A stretch of DNA of 64,000 nucleotides from Ooceraea biroi (lineage: Eukaryota > Arthropoda > Insecta > Hymenoptera > Formicidae). Of this stretch, positions 50,501 to 60,772 are shown piece after piece; the first letter of the stretch is position 1; the number at the start of each line of letters is the position of its first letter. A program made the translations under genes and the position numbers. The notes beneath the pieces are model-generated. The model was given only the letters and a program-made list of their open reading frames with translations. It made no database searches and was not told where the DNA came from. The stretch lies in the NCBI RefSeq assembly GCF_003672135.1, contig NC_039506.1, positions 2,418,001 to 2,482,000 on the forward strand, read 5' to 3'.

Positions 50501-53500
50501 AATTCCTCTCGCATCTTGAATCCCTGCCGTTTCCCCCTGCGAGCTCTTGTTCTTTCTCCCATAACATTCTTTCCATAACGTTTCTTCCGTAATGTCGCAT
50601 TTTCGGGAGCGAGTATCATCGGATTTTAACAGATCGAGGATAACATATCGGGATGATTATCGAGATTATCGAGAGATCGGTCATTTTTATCATTTGTTTT
50701 ACTCGACGATTCAACGATGAATCCGCGAGAGATGTTCGACGGACGCGCCGATAAAACTGCGCGCTGGCCGTTCGCCAGCGTAAGTGCGCGCGAGGAAAAG
50801 ACTCGTTCCGATCGTGAATAGCGTGCTTTTTACAACTCGCTATTCACTGCAATTTCCGCCGTCTATTTCTGGAGGCAAACGGCCAGGGCACTGTGTTTAC
50901 GAAACGACCACCGATATATCACGCCGCTGTATCGACAATCACAGCAGCGCCGTAAAACTCGGTTCCGCCAGATTTTCCGAGAGATGTGCGCAAGATTATG
51001 ATGACTCACGGATTGATCGAGATACAAATCCAGTTTTTACGCGGGATAGGAACAACAGGAGGGGAACAATATGACAATATGACAATATGACGTGCAGTAT
51101 TAAAAGTCGATCGAAAATTTTCGTCGGAAATCAATTTCGTTAGAGATCACTGCAATGTAAGTTGCACTCGACACGTCTCGATACGCTCAAGTCACTCGAA
51201 ATCATCCGGTGCCACCGCTGGGGGGGGGGGGATTAACGCTTGGCGGCGCATCGACGAGCAAAAAAGAATTGTCTCACTAAGAATAGCTTCCTGCCTTTAG
51301 CGCTAGAATGTCTTCCGGTATCGGCGAACGGTGTATCGTTTATATCCGTAATCTCATGTAAATTTCAAGTGTACTTATCGCTGGTGAACGTTGCGAGGGA
51401 TAATGTCGTGAGCGATTTCGTAAGTTGTGATGCAACAAGTAAATTCACATGGTAGATTATTACTTGCACCGAGATACCGATTGCTCCTCCAGACTGCGTC
51501 GGTTCTCGCAAACTGCGTGTGAAAATCTAATCTTCGTTACACATTCAGCGAAGCACCTTAAACATTGATAATGGACTATTGGAAACTTGAGGCGTTCAGG
51601 TAGAGAATACTCCCTTTATGCTTATCTGTGTAAAAACCTTATATCGGCGATTTGTACATATTGGATAATATAAAAAATATTTCCAGTGAAAAAAGATTTT
51701 CTCTGTTTGCCAAAAGATATTATCTGGAGCTGAAGCATTGCATAATTAGTATTTTATTTGTAGTCTATAGCAATTATATTTTATCTGTCTGAACTAACAA
51801 GAAAGAATTTTTTTACAATATGTTTGTCAGGAAAATTGTTAACATGTTTGAAACGTGAAAATTGTTCTTTGCAAACTCTAATGGAAGCGCTACATTTGTT
51901 TGCTGCAAATTGCTAGACGTGCTCGTGTAGGCAATCGACGTGTCGACTATTATTCCATTCTGCAATTTTAATGAGCAGACGACCACAAGATGACGAATGC
52001 GAGCAGTCAACAATCGTAGCAGCTGAATATGGATCTCGCGTCTATTATCTTAATACAGCTTCTAAGAAGATTTTAGCATATATAATAATATATTATTATT
52101 TTAATTTTATATTTTATATATTATGAAATTAATATGCGTTGCAATATTTTATAGAAAACAGAAAATTCTTTAATTGACAGCATTAATTTAATCCAAATGA
52201 CATCTTTATTTATTTTGTCACTTTTCAAGTCTTTCAATTTTAATCAATTCTCTAGATTCTGTTAGCAGCATAATATTGAGACACTACATTCCCACTTTCA
52301 ACACTGAATGTCTTTGGCATATGTAGGTCAGTACATATATTTTCTTCATGTCGGGAGATAAACTCGCGCTTATCCAGCAACTTCTTCTCTTACATCGTGA
52401 ATACGTGACAATTTATCATGTTAAGTATAATATAATATTAAATCTTGCTTATAATGAGAACATGCTTGCATTTTTTATCGTAAGCATATATACACATCCT
52501 CTATTTAGGTCTCAGTTTTTCATTTTTATGCTGCTTAATAAATTTAAACTATTTTAATAAATTTAAACTATTTAGAAGTAAAAACATTTACATTCCTCTT
52601 GTTGGCGAGTACTCTAACTTGCGTGATCTTCGAAACGCATAACGTCGTCCTTTCTCATGCAGTCGTACGTAATTTCAATTAATTAGTCAATGATGATTAC
52701 AGCAACGGATGGACGTGTCAAGTCCGTCGTAGTAAGTGTAGGCTGCAACCGGGTGGCCGTTTAGTAACTGCATACGGATGTGGGTCGCTGGAAATTCTCG
52801 TCGACGTCGGCGGGTGTTATCTTCAACTCGACACAAGCCGACTCGACTTCGCATATTGGTGTAATTTCGCTCATTCCGCGCAATTGAGCGGATCTTCATG
52901 AAAACACATGTGTTTTCCTTGCCCCCGTACAGAGGCGTCTTTGTGAACATCTAGAACAAACGTAACTTTCTTTTTCCTCAAGTTTCCCTCAAGTTTCCCT
53001 CAAGTTCTCTCCTCAGAGTTAGCAACAAGTGAAGTTAAGAGAAAAATTGGTCGACTACACATTATGGTATTTTTCAAATTATAGTATTTTGCGTAAACGG
53101 AAAATCACACGTGTAAAATAATTGCATGAATATCGCGTAATTAATTGCCGGATCTGAAGGCACTTGTTGCGGCAGCACAAGTTTTTGCAGTCCGTATACA
53201 AAATGAATATATCTTAGACTGCATAAAATAACAGAATGTAGTGCGCGTTTGAAACTGATCATCACGCGCTACGCATATATGGTCGGAGATACCTTCACGC
53301 GTGAATCATTCAACTAGCTTTAACGTGCCTTATTAGAGGAAGCCCGACCCTCGATAATACCCATGATGCAGCTCAAGTGTATCCAATACCGTGTGATTAC
53401 ACACATGCGATCGATGATTATCGCGACGAGGAAAAGATTCCCGGTTGACGATGTTATTTTTAGAAATGAGTTGGGTACCTTGTGGAATCGCCGTCTTTTT

Positions 53501-56500
53501 TAAATTTCAATGCTGACCTTTTTCTCGCGAGAAAGTAACCGGTATTGATCTAAGAATCGCGATACAGGAACGTTCGTGCATGTGTATTCTTGTTATTATC
53601 GTATCGCAACGTGTTTTATCTTTTATAACACGCATGAAAATAAAATAAAAACAAGGCGGAATTCCGAATAATAGCTCTTTTTGCGCTGCCTCGCGTTGTT
53701 TTGGCGAAAGGCGTGCATAAATCGCGTGCCTACTCGCTCGCGCCGCTATAAATTACAGCCAGCTGAAAATTATGAGCTGTCTGCGAATTATGTTTGCCGA
53801 ATGGTATGTTTGCCGCCGATTATTACGTCATGCATCTCGCATTAAACGTAACAATCGCAATAAGCCACGCGAAGCACGTCCTAATCGGGTCTATTCAGAT
53901 GCAAGTACGGAATTGATGATCCGCGTGTCACAAATCGTGTAATAGTATGCATCTTATAATGTATTACAATCCATTTTTGTCGCTAACATTTTATTCTCTT
54001 GCTTGATCGGAGATTGCAAAGGCCGCTGGAATCCTAATTAAATCATAATTATTCAAAGGTCAAAAGTTGGGAAAATATTACAAAATCGTAACGCATGTGC
54101 AATACAGTGAACGTTTGTTCAGGAAACGGCATTGCTGAAAGACCTTGCGGATGTCGCTATCAAATGAATCAGAGATAAATTATAATTGCTGCAATATTTG
54201 TATTGCCTCATCTCCACGATTTTCACCTCCGGCTAGGTCTCACGTCTAACGGCTCGCAAGAATTAGAATTCCTGAGCTGCTAATGTGCAGGAATGCATTA
54301 CGCGTGTTCTTCACTCTTTAGCGTGTTTTCTAGTCACCCATATATATTTAGTGACACGACAGTCGCTCAAGCTACTCTTGAAAGGTCAACATTGATCACC
54401 GCCTATAAGCACGCTGCTGAGAACTTAAAAGTAAAGTGCTGCACGAGTAAGGTGTCTAAGACTTACAACAGAGGAATAATAAACGAGAGTGGAGCGGCTG
54501 CCGCCCACGGCGGGCGAATATTCGCACGTTAATTGCGTTAATAAAAGATTACATATTCTTTTACGCGCAAAGTTTCGAGTGCAGTTGCAACAATAATGAG
54601 AAACGACGTGGAACGAAGACTATGAAGACTATGAAGTAATATTAATTGAATGAAGCGAAAGCGCGATCGTGTTACTGAGAGAAAGTTGTACATACGAAAG
54701 AATGGTATACAATCAAAAATGCAACAGAATCAGGATATTTAATATTTTATTTATTTGTTTTATTAGAGATTGAAGCAATAGAAATCATTCGTGTACTCAT
54801 TTGCTTCTTTGATTTAAAAAAGTATCTACTACTGAAGTCATCTATGAAACATAATCTGTGAATCTAAATTTTGAATAGCGGTGATAGGATAATTCGTCAT
54901 AGAAATCCCCGTTTCCGGCGGAAAAGGCTTCTTGGTAACCGCGTTCAGGAAATAGCGTTGTTTGATCGATGTTGAGAGCCGTTTACAGCTGGACTCGCTC
55001 TCCGAGCGGCTGTAGTTGTCACGAGGCACGAGAACGATGCCGAGAAAAGGGGTTAAGTACCAGTCAAGTTGGACGCTGCACGACGAAAATATCGAGAATG
55101 TGGAGCACGTAAGCCTCGCTCCCGAACTTCAGCAAGAACTGGGTTGCTCAGTCGGCGAGCATGTGTTTCTGGAATACCCATGGGCCTACGTGTCGCGAGA
55201 GGTGATTTTGAGTCTCGCCAATGTTACGGGGTCACCGCTGGAACCCTATCAAGATAAGATCAAGGCTTACGAGGGCAATACTTTCCTCGTGGGCTACTCA
55301 TCTACTCAATTGAGCGCCTGCGACTTTGTGATCTGTTTGACGGAGGAGGCGCGGTCGGCGATAGTGAAAAGAAACGCCGGTATCAGTAAGAGTATTCGAA
55401 ACGAAGTCATCCGGAGAATCAGAAAAACCGGAAGGCTCTGGAAATCCCTTGGAAGCGAGTCGCAATTAGATGAGAGACAGATCAGAAACACTAGAGAAGT
55501 TTTTGAGGTGGAAGTGCGTCTTCCCGTCGAGTCTTTAGGCTTAAATCGAAAGCTCTCTGACAGATTATCGGAAGCATCTTATGATAGCTATGTAGAGCTG
55601 ATACCTTATGAGAAATTTGAGAACATCGAGAAAAAGTGTATCTCCAGGATAACTCAAACGCATTTTGAGCCACGGGATGTCGAGATGCAGACCTATCCCG
55701 GTCATCCCAAGAGTGCCTGGACCCAATACGTGTACGAGGACACTCTGAACTTGCAGGCTGATAACGGCGCATCGAAAGATGAAGAAGAGAAAGAGTCCAC
55801 CGAGGAGAAATCGGAAAAAGAATCCGAGGGAAAAAAAGAGACCGAAGATTCCAAAGACGCGTCCGAGACCTCCACGGAACAGAAGCCGCCGGAGAAAAGT
55901 CCCTTGGAGTTGTTCTTGGAAGCTCACGCGCAGGAGATGATCGATGCTGTGTGTTACAACACAGTCATGAATGTATACGTGGACGATATCGAAATGCTTA
56001 CGCGACGAGGTTCCGAAATAGCCTGGCCGGGTGATGATGAGATCACTTACGCGGAACGGTTTTCTCTCGTCTACTTGCGCCTTACGATAGGCAAGGTCGT
56101 CTCCGACGCCTCCTGGCATCCGAGTCTCGCCGGCTACGTGGCTATTTCTTATGTTAGCGTACCGTCAGCCGTTGGATACGACGCAACAACGTCGACGAAA
56201 AGCGAATCGACGGTGCTGCTCTGGTCCCTAGACGACTCCCTTTGACCTCGGCTGTTCCTGCGATGCCACCAGGATATTTACAGCATTTCCTTCTGCCCTA
56301 CGAACGGCGATTTTATAGTTGGCGGTTCCGCATCAGGCCAAGTGTTTGTTTGGAATATACACAGCTGGATGGAAGATCGAGATATTGATCGGACAGACAA
56401 GCCTGATTCTCAAACTCGAGACACCGTACCGGTAGTTTCCGCAATCATAGTGTCTGGCCGAGATCACTCGCACGAGCAGCTGATCCGCCGGATACAATGG

Positions 56501-59259
56501 CTCCCGGACAATTACAGGATAGAGCCATCCGGGAAGCTGACAAAGCTGTCGACTAGCTCGAGCTGCCAGTTCATGACGATTTCTGAAGACGGCATCGTCG
56601 CCATTTGGGATTTGCTCAAGTACTCCATTACCTCTCAGCTAAAGTCGAGTGACTGTAAGGGTTTTGACGACACGTTCCGACCGACTTATCGCCTGGATCT
56701 TCGGCCTACCAGGGATTCATTTTTCACGCCTCTCTATCTGTGTCTCCCATCGGTCAGTGTTTTCCAGGAAGGCGACAGGCATCACGGCGAACTGGATTCC
56801 ACGGAGGGAGATCACACGAGGAGATTGTGGATCAGCACGGCGCAGGGGCATTTTAGCTGCTGCAGCTGGGAAGGCCAGGTGCTCGACGTTGAAACGTCTG
56901 GCTTGGAGCAGTGCAAGGTACTTGATGGCTTCTTTGCGCACGACGGTCCCGTTATAGGGATTTTCCGATCGCCGCATCTTGAGGACGTTCTGCTGACAGT
57001 GGGTGGCCATCTGTTCGCTATTTGGAAAGACGATTTCCTGGATATGCCGTTGTTTCGACGTAAATCCAATTGCATATACACTGCGTGTTGCTGGAGCAAT
57101 CGACCGGGCGTCTTCGTGATGGGCACTGGCCAGGGCGATTTAGAGGTATGGGACATCAGGAGAAGGGCGAATGAGCCGGTGTTCACACGGACTATCTCCA
57201 GGAAGCCGATCACTGTATTGTCGCTTCAGGATTCGTGCAAGAACGGCTTGAAGCTGATCGGCGCCGGCGATTGCAGCAGTATCTTCCATATTTTTGAGGA
57301 ATCAATGGACTTTGACGATACAGTTGAGAGGATGGATTGGTTCGAGGAGTACGTGTGGAGAGAAGTAAGGAGGAAGAAGATGTTTTTGGCGTGGCAGAAA
57401 GATTTCCTGCAAACTGACCCACAAGCCATTGCTAGAAGACAGGCGAGAGAAGAGGAGGAACGCAAGTCGAAACTCGAGATGACACGACAGAAACTTCAAA
57501 AGGAGCATGAGGAACGACTGAAAATGGAAGCTGAAGAGAAAGCACGTCAAGTGGTAAAGCCCAAAGACGTTAAGTGGAAATTGCGGCAGCAAAAAAGAAT
57601 GGAGGAGGCCCTTTTGGAGAAAAAAAGATTTGTACCACGAGAACTAGAAGAGAAAAGACAACCGTTGGTTTCTCTAGCTGAAGAAAGGAATATAAAGATG
57701 ACCAAAGCACGGAACGAAGCTGCGCTTCAGGACAACTATTTCGATAATTTCGTGTCCGTTCAATTGCCGGAATATATTAATTTGCTAGAAGAGAGCGAGA
57801 GTCCGAAAGAAGATACTGAAAGAGAGGAAACAGAACCGAATGAAGAAGAAGTACAAGAATATTTGCAAAAATTTTATGAATTCAGGGAGGAACTGCAAAA
57901 GATGCTGGCAGAGAAGTCGTATGTTCCAGAATTTAACTTGAAGACTTTTATGAAGATAGTAAAGGAAAGAATGGAAGAAAGCATGGAGAATTCATAGATA
58001 CAAGTGCGAAATTGGAAAGACTGACCATTGCAATCTTACAAAAATTTAAATTGTACACGTGAGTTAATAAGACAGTTGAAGAAATATTCAAAGAATTGTC
58101 TGAGTAAATTACACATAACTGCGAAAAACATGAGCGTATAAAAAAAGTTATAATTAAATAATATTATTTTTAGAAAATAATATTACGCAAAGCGAGACGA
58201 AGTATTAATAAAGCATAGAAATTAATATGTAACGCGACAGAAAAATTTTAAGCAGACATGTTATTAATTAATTAAATTAATTTATACCGAGTGCTAAGAA
58301 TACATTGAATTGGAATAAATGCCAGTCTTCAGAACGTGAATGAAGAAACTGTTTTTAGTATCGCGGTTGTTAAACTCCCCTCATCTCGTTAAGTTGCCGC
58401 GCAATGTGGATAACGGAGGCATTTAATACATTTTCCAGGTCCTGGGCATAATATGTATGGCATGTGCATCTCCGGCGTACATAGGTGCGACGCACTGGTT
58501 TCTGTTCGTTGCGGTTACGGCCTTCATAGCTACTCTTATATGGTGTATCGTGTACTTCCTGTCTCTCCGGGAGGTACTTAAAGTGCCCATCAACTGGATT
58601 TTAACTGTAAGTATGCAACACGGAAATAGCGAAAGAGAATTCCGAAGCAAGACGCGTGTCTTTCAAACTTTTTTGTTTGCTAATTGCACTGCTTCATTTC
58701 TTTTATATTAAAGAAAATTTTATTTTATATTCCGCTCTTGATTTTTATTTTCTATCAAGAAATCTCTGTTACTTCAATTAATGACAGGCTTTAACAGCGC
58801 GACGCACATATGTCTGATTGCAAAATAATTATAATCTTCCAGGAACTTCTAAATACGACTATAGCAGCCGTGCTTTATATGATCGCATTCATCGCCCAGC
58901 TGTCGGCTTGGACTGCGTACAGAGGCTCCTCATCGAATATTGCTGCTGGGGTAAGGCCCATTATCACGACCTGCATTATCTTAACGCGAGTGTTTTGCAG
59001 TAGAAATGTCAGTCAATTAAGTATCGCTACAAGGTGGAATAAGAGATTGGATTGTTTTATTTAAATAAGTGTCTTCAACAATCATTAATTGCTCATCGAG
59101 TCTCTAAGTTATCTTAAATGACTGTGGAAAATGCTTGCGCAAACGTTTTCAAAAATACATTTGACATTTGTATAGATATTTGGAATCTTCAATACCATCG
59201 CATACGCCGCCGGGGCTTACTTCTTGTACATCGAGTGGAAGGGCACCAACACGCAATGA
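40827..59259 (+). CDS. MARVEL-domain four-helix membrane protein (CKLF-like/CMTM family)
   Basis: Four coding exons, all phase 0: 40827-41000, 58439-58606, 58843-58950, 59176-59259, giving 177 residues. The cytosolic N-terminus (about 45 residues) is Ser/Asn-rich. Four hydrophobic helices follow, near residues 51-70 (VQLVLGIICMAC), 76-98 (FLFVAVTAFIATLIWCIVYF), 116-136 (TIAAVLYMIAFIAQLSA) and 151-171 (IFGIFNTIAYAAGAYFLYIE), with short loops: the MARVEL topology. MARVEL proteins act in membrane apposition, vesicle traffic and junctions. The closest named relatives I recognise are the insect CMTM4-like proteins; the exact orthologue is uncertain. The start could be either of two adjacent ATGs (40827 or 40830). 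The first coding intron is 17,438 bp and contains the DNAI3 gene on the same strand. A paralogous first exon lies at 63778. Confidence 0.9.
47545..47585. repeat. (GA)n microsatellite
   Basis: About 40 bases of nearly perfect GA repeat with one AAAG interruption. Confidence 0.9.
49662..49752. repeat. palindromic AT-rich repeat block
   Basis: Repeated ataatatta/taatattat units that can pair with each other, interrupted once by gaaaaattg. It has strong cruciform or slipped-strand potential, and assembly is error-prone here. Confidence 0.7.
51220..51231. repeat. 12-base G homopolymer
   Basis: Twelve consecutive G bases in an otherwise AT-rich intron. The length is likely polymorphic or inexact. 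Confidence 0.85.
55037..57997 (+). CDS. DNAI3: axonemal dynein intermediate chain 3 (DNAI3/WDR63), intronless, interrupted by one in-frame TGA
   Basis: A single frame of 987 codons runs from the ATG at 55037 to the TAG at 57995-57997, broken only by TGA at codon 403 (56243-56245). Residues 1-245 match the WDR63 N-terminal region (EVEVRLPVESLGLNRKLSD, QTYPGHPKSAWTQYVYED). Residues 248-290 are a Glu/Lys/Ser-rich linker. From about 380 onward come WD40 blades (VLLWSLDD, IVGGSASGQVFVWNIHSW, DGIVAIWDL, LLTVGGHLFAIWKD, GTGQGDLEVWDIRR). About 775-860 is a charged coiled coil. The family protein is an inner-arm dynein (I1/f) intermediate chain of motile cilia and sperm flagella. Similarity continues across the TGA without loss. 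The gene lies on the sense strand inside a MARVEL-gene intron. Whether it is functional, read through, wrongly sequenced or newly pseudogenised is open. Confidence 0.85.
58207..58212 (+). terminator. candidate poly(A) signal of DNAI3
   Basis: AATAAA about 210 bp past the DNAI3 stop codon and before the second MARVEL exon. The nested gene therefore has its own 3' end signal inside the host intron. Confidence 0.4.
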
Positions 59260-60135
59260 GTATCATCGAGCATTAACAGAGGAGAAGCCAGGTACCTGAA
59301 GAGCATGCAACAACAACGATTGCCGCGACCAGGTCCGTGATTTCTCAGTGTCCGTCCAAGTGGATTCTGGCATGGTCCCAAGATCATGCTCAGAAGGAAA
59401 GTCAGCGCTGAGAGAGACGGCTTGAAACTAGTCCGGCGTGATCCTCCTCAGATTGTGCGTAGCTTAAGAAAAGACTCTGTACCTACGTGCCTTAAGATTA
59501 ATTACTCGTCGTCATTACAACAAACGCCTGCTGCCGCTTCGGGAAGGGTTTCGACTGAAACTGCAGGGGCGAACGCGAAATACCGTAAAAAACTGTATTA
59601 TCCAAAAATAATTTTACAGCTATAACATCGTTGAGCTTGATTTTGTATTTTCATCTGGAATTCTAATTACGTATACAAATTACGTGCAAACAACAAATCA
59701 ATTGTATTCTTACAATTGTTCTCAGCAGAATAATTCTAAGACGAGAATCTTTTATATATGACAGCTGCAGTAAGTTTAGGACATGATTAGTTAAACATTG
59801 TTACATTTAACGCGTGCATATTTTAATATGGGAATGAATATGCACTTTTAGGTAAAATAATATTAAGTTAAATTATATCTTGTGATGGAGAATGATACAG
59901 ATATGTTACATTGTACTGTTATTAATTTACTTTACATTTGTAATCAAAGAAATTTCATTTATTTCGCTACACACATACACACATATATACACACTTTAGT
60001 GCATGACATTATATGCGGATATATCTAAGATCATTTCGTTAAATTGTACGCGTGATATCATTTTATTTACTGCTACTTCAATTATATAATCCTTCAGAAA
60101 ACGAAGAAATAAAGTTTTAAGAGAGAGAAAGCATA
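59260..60135 (+). other. 3' UTR of the MARVEL gene
   Basis: Non-coding sequence after the stop codon at 59257-59259. The best poly(A) signal is AATAAA at 60108-60113. The 79-codon frame at 59386-59625 has no family resemblance and is taken as UTR. Confidence 0.4.
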
Positions 60136-60241
60136 TCGCTGCACGATAAGTTTCCAGATAGATGTCAGTGGTTTTCGAACAGTGTAAAATGTCATTAAAA
60201 CCTAGCTTGCTATTTTAATTCGAATCGCTGAAGTTATTATA

Positions 60242-60243
<2 letters not shown>

Positions 60244-60284
<41 letters not shown>

Positions 60285-60289
60285 ATATA
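60244..60289. repeat. (TA)n tract at the left edge of the palindromic transposon
   Basis: Alternating TA immediately before the element at 60290. A similar AT/TA tract follows it (60710-60772), so the element appears to have inserted into a TA microsatellite. Confidence 0.85.
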
Positions 60290-60709
60290 CAGGGTGTTTC
60301 CTAAGTAAGTAGACAAACTTAAGGAGGATATTCCTTGGCTTATTTTAAGAAGAAAAGGTCATATAAACATATGTCCTAAACTGCTTTGTTTTCCAAAAAA
60401 AGTACAGCACTGCAGTATCATGGCTGCAGGTGGACATTTTCAGCAGTTACTGTGATGTTATTATTTTTCTTTTTAGTTACTATTTTCTTTTTCGTTATAA
60501 TTTTTCTTTTTGGTTACTATTGTTTTTCATTTGTTTCATTTGCAATAACACAAACTGTTCTATAATAAACGAAAAGTGAACGAAAACAGTGATGTACTTT
60601 TTTTGGAAAACAAAGCAGTTTAGGACATATGTTTATATGACCTTTTCTTCTTAAAATAAGCCAAGGAATATCCTCCTTAAGTTTGTCTACTTACTTAGGA
60701 AACACCCTG
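60290..60709. mobile_element. 420-bp MITE with perfect 117-bp terminal inverted repeats
   Basis: The arm at 60290-60406 (start cagggtgtttcctaagtaag) is matched base for base by the reverse complement of 60593-60709. The 186-bp centre is T-rich and non-coding. The flanks are TA-rich, compatible with a TA target duplication, but the flanking microsatellite hides the exact target site. The perfect arms indicate a recent insertion or gene conversion between arms. There is no transposase, so it must have been mobilised in trans. The family is not identified with confidence. Confidence 0.85.
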
Positions 60710-60772
60710 TATATATTAATATATTATATATATAATATATAATAATATATTATATATATATATATATATATT

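Larger units (their letters stand above)
41001..55036 (+). other. 5' part of the 17.4-kb first coding intron of the MARVEL gene
   Basis: No conserved gene is supported before the nested DNAI3 gene. It contains a 20-bp perfect palindrome (41895-41914), an ORF-rich GC island (45120-45804), a (GA)n run (47545-47585), palindromic AT repeats (49662-49752), a 12-G run (51220-51231) and a three-copy 11-bp tandem repeat near 52,976-53,007. Regulatory elements are likely in an intron this long but cannot be placed. Confidence 0.5.

Noticed and set aside
49858..50600. Overlapping frames of 79-134 codons on both strands
   Set aside because: A GC-rich intronic patch leaves stops rare in all frames; no recognisable domain.
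55565..56119. 184-codon minus-strand frame opposite DNAI3
   Set aside because: Antisense shadow of the DNAI3 coding frame, including its Glu/Lys-rich linker read as Phe/Leu-rich.
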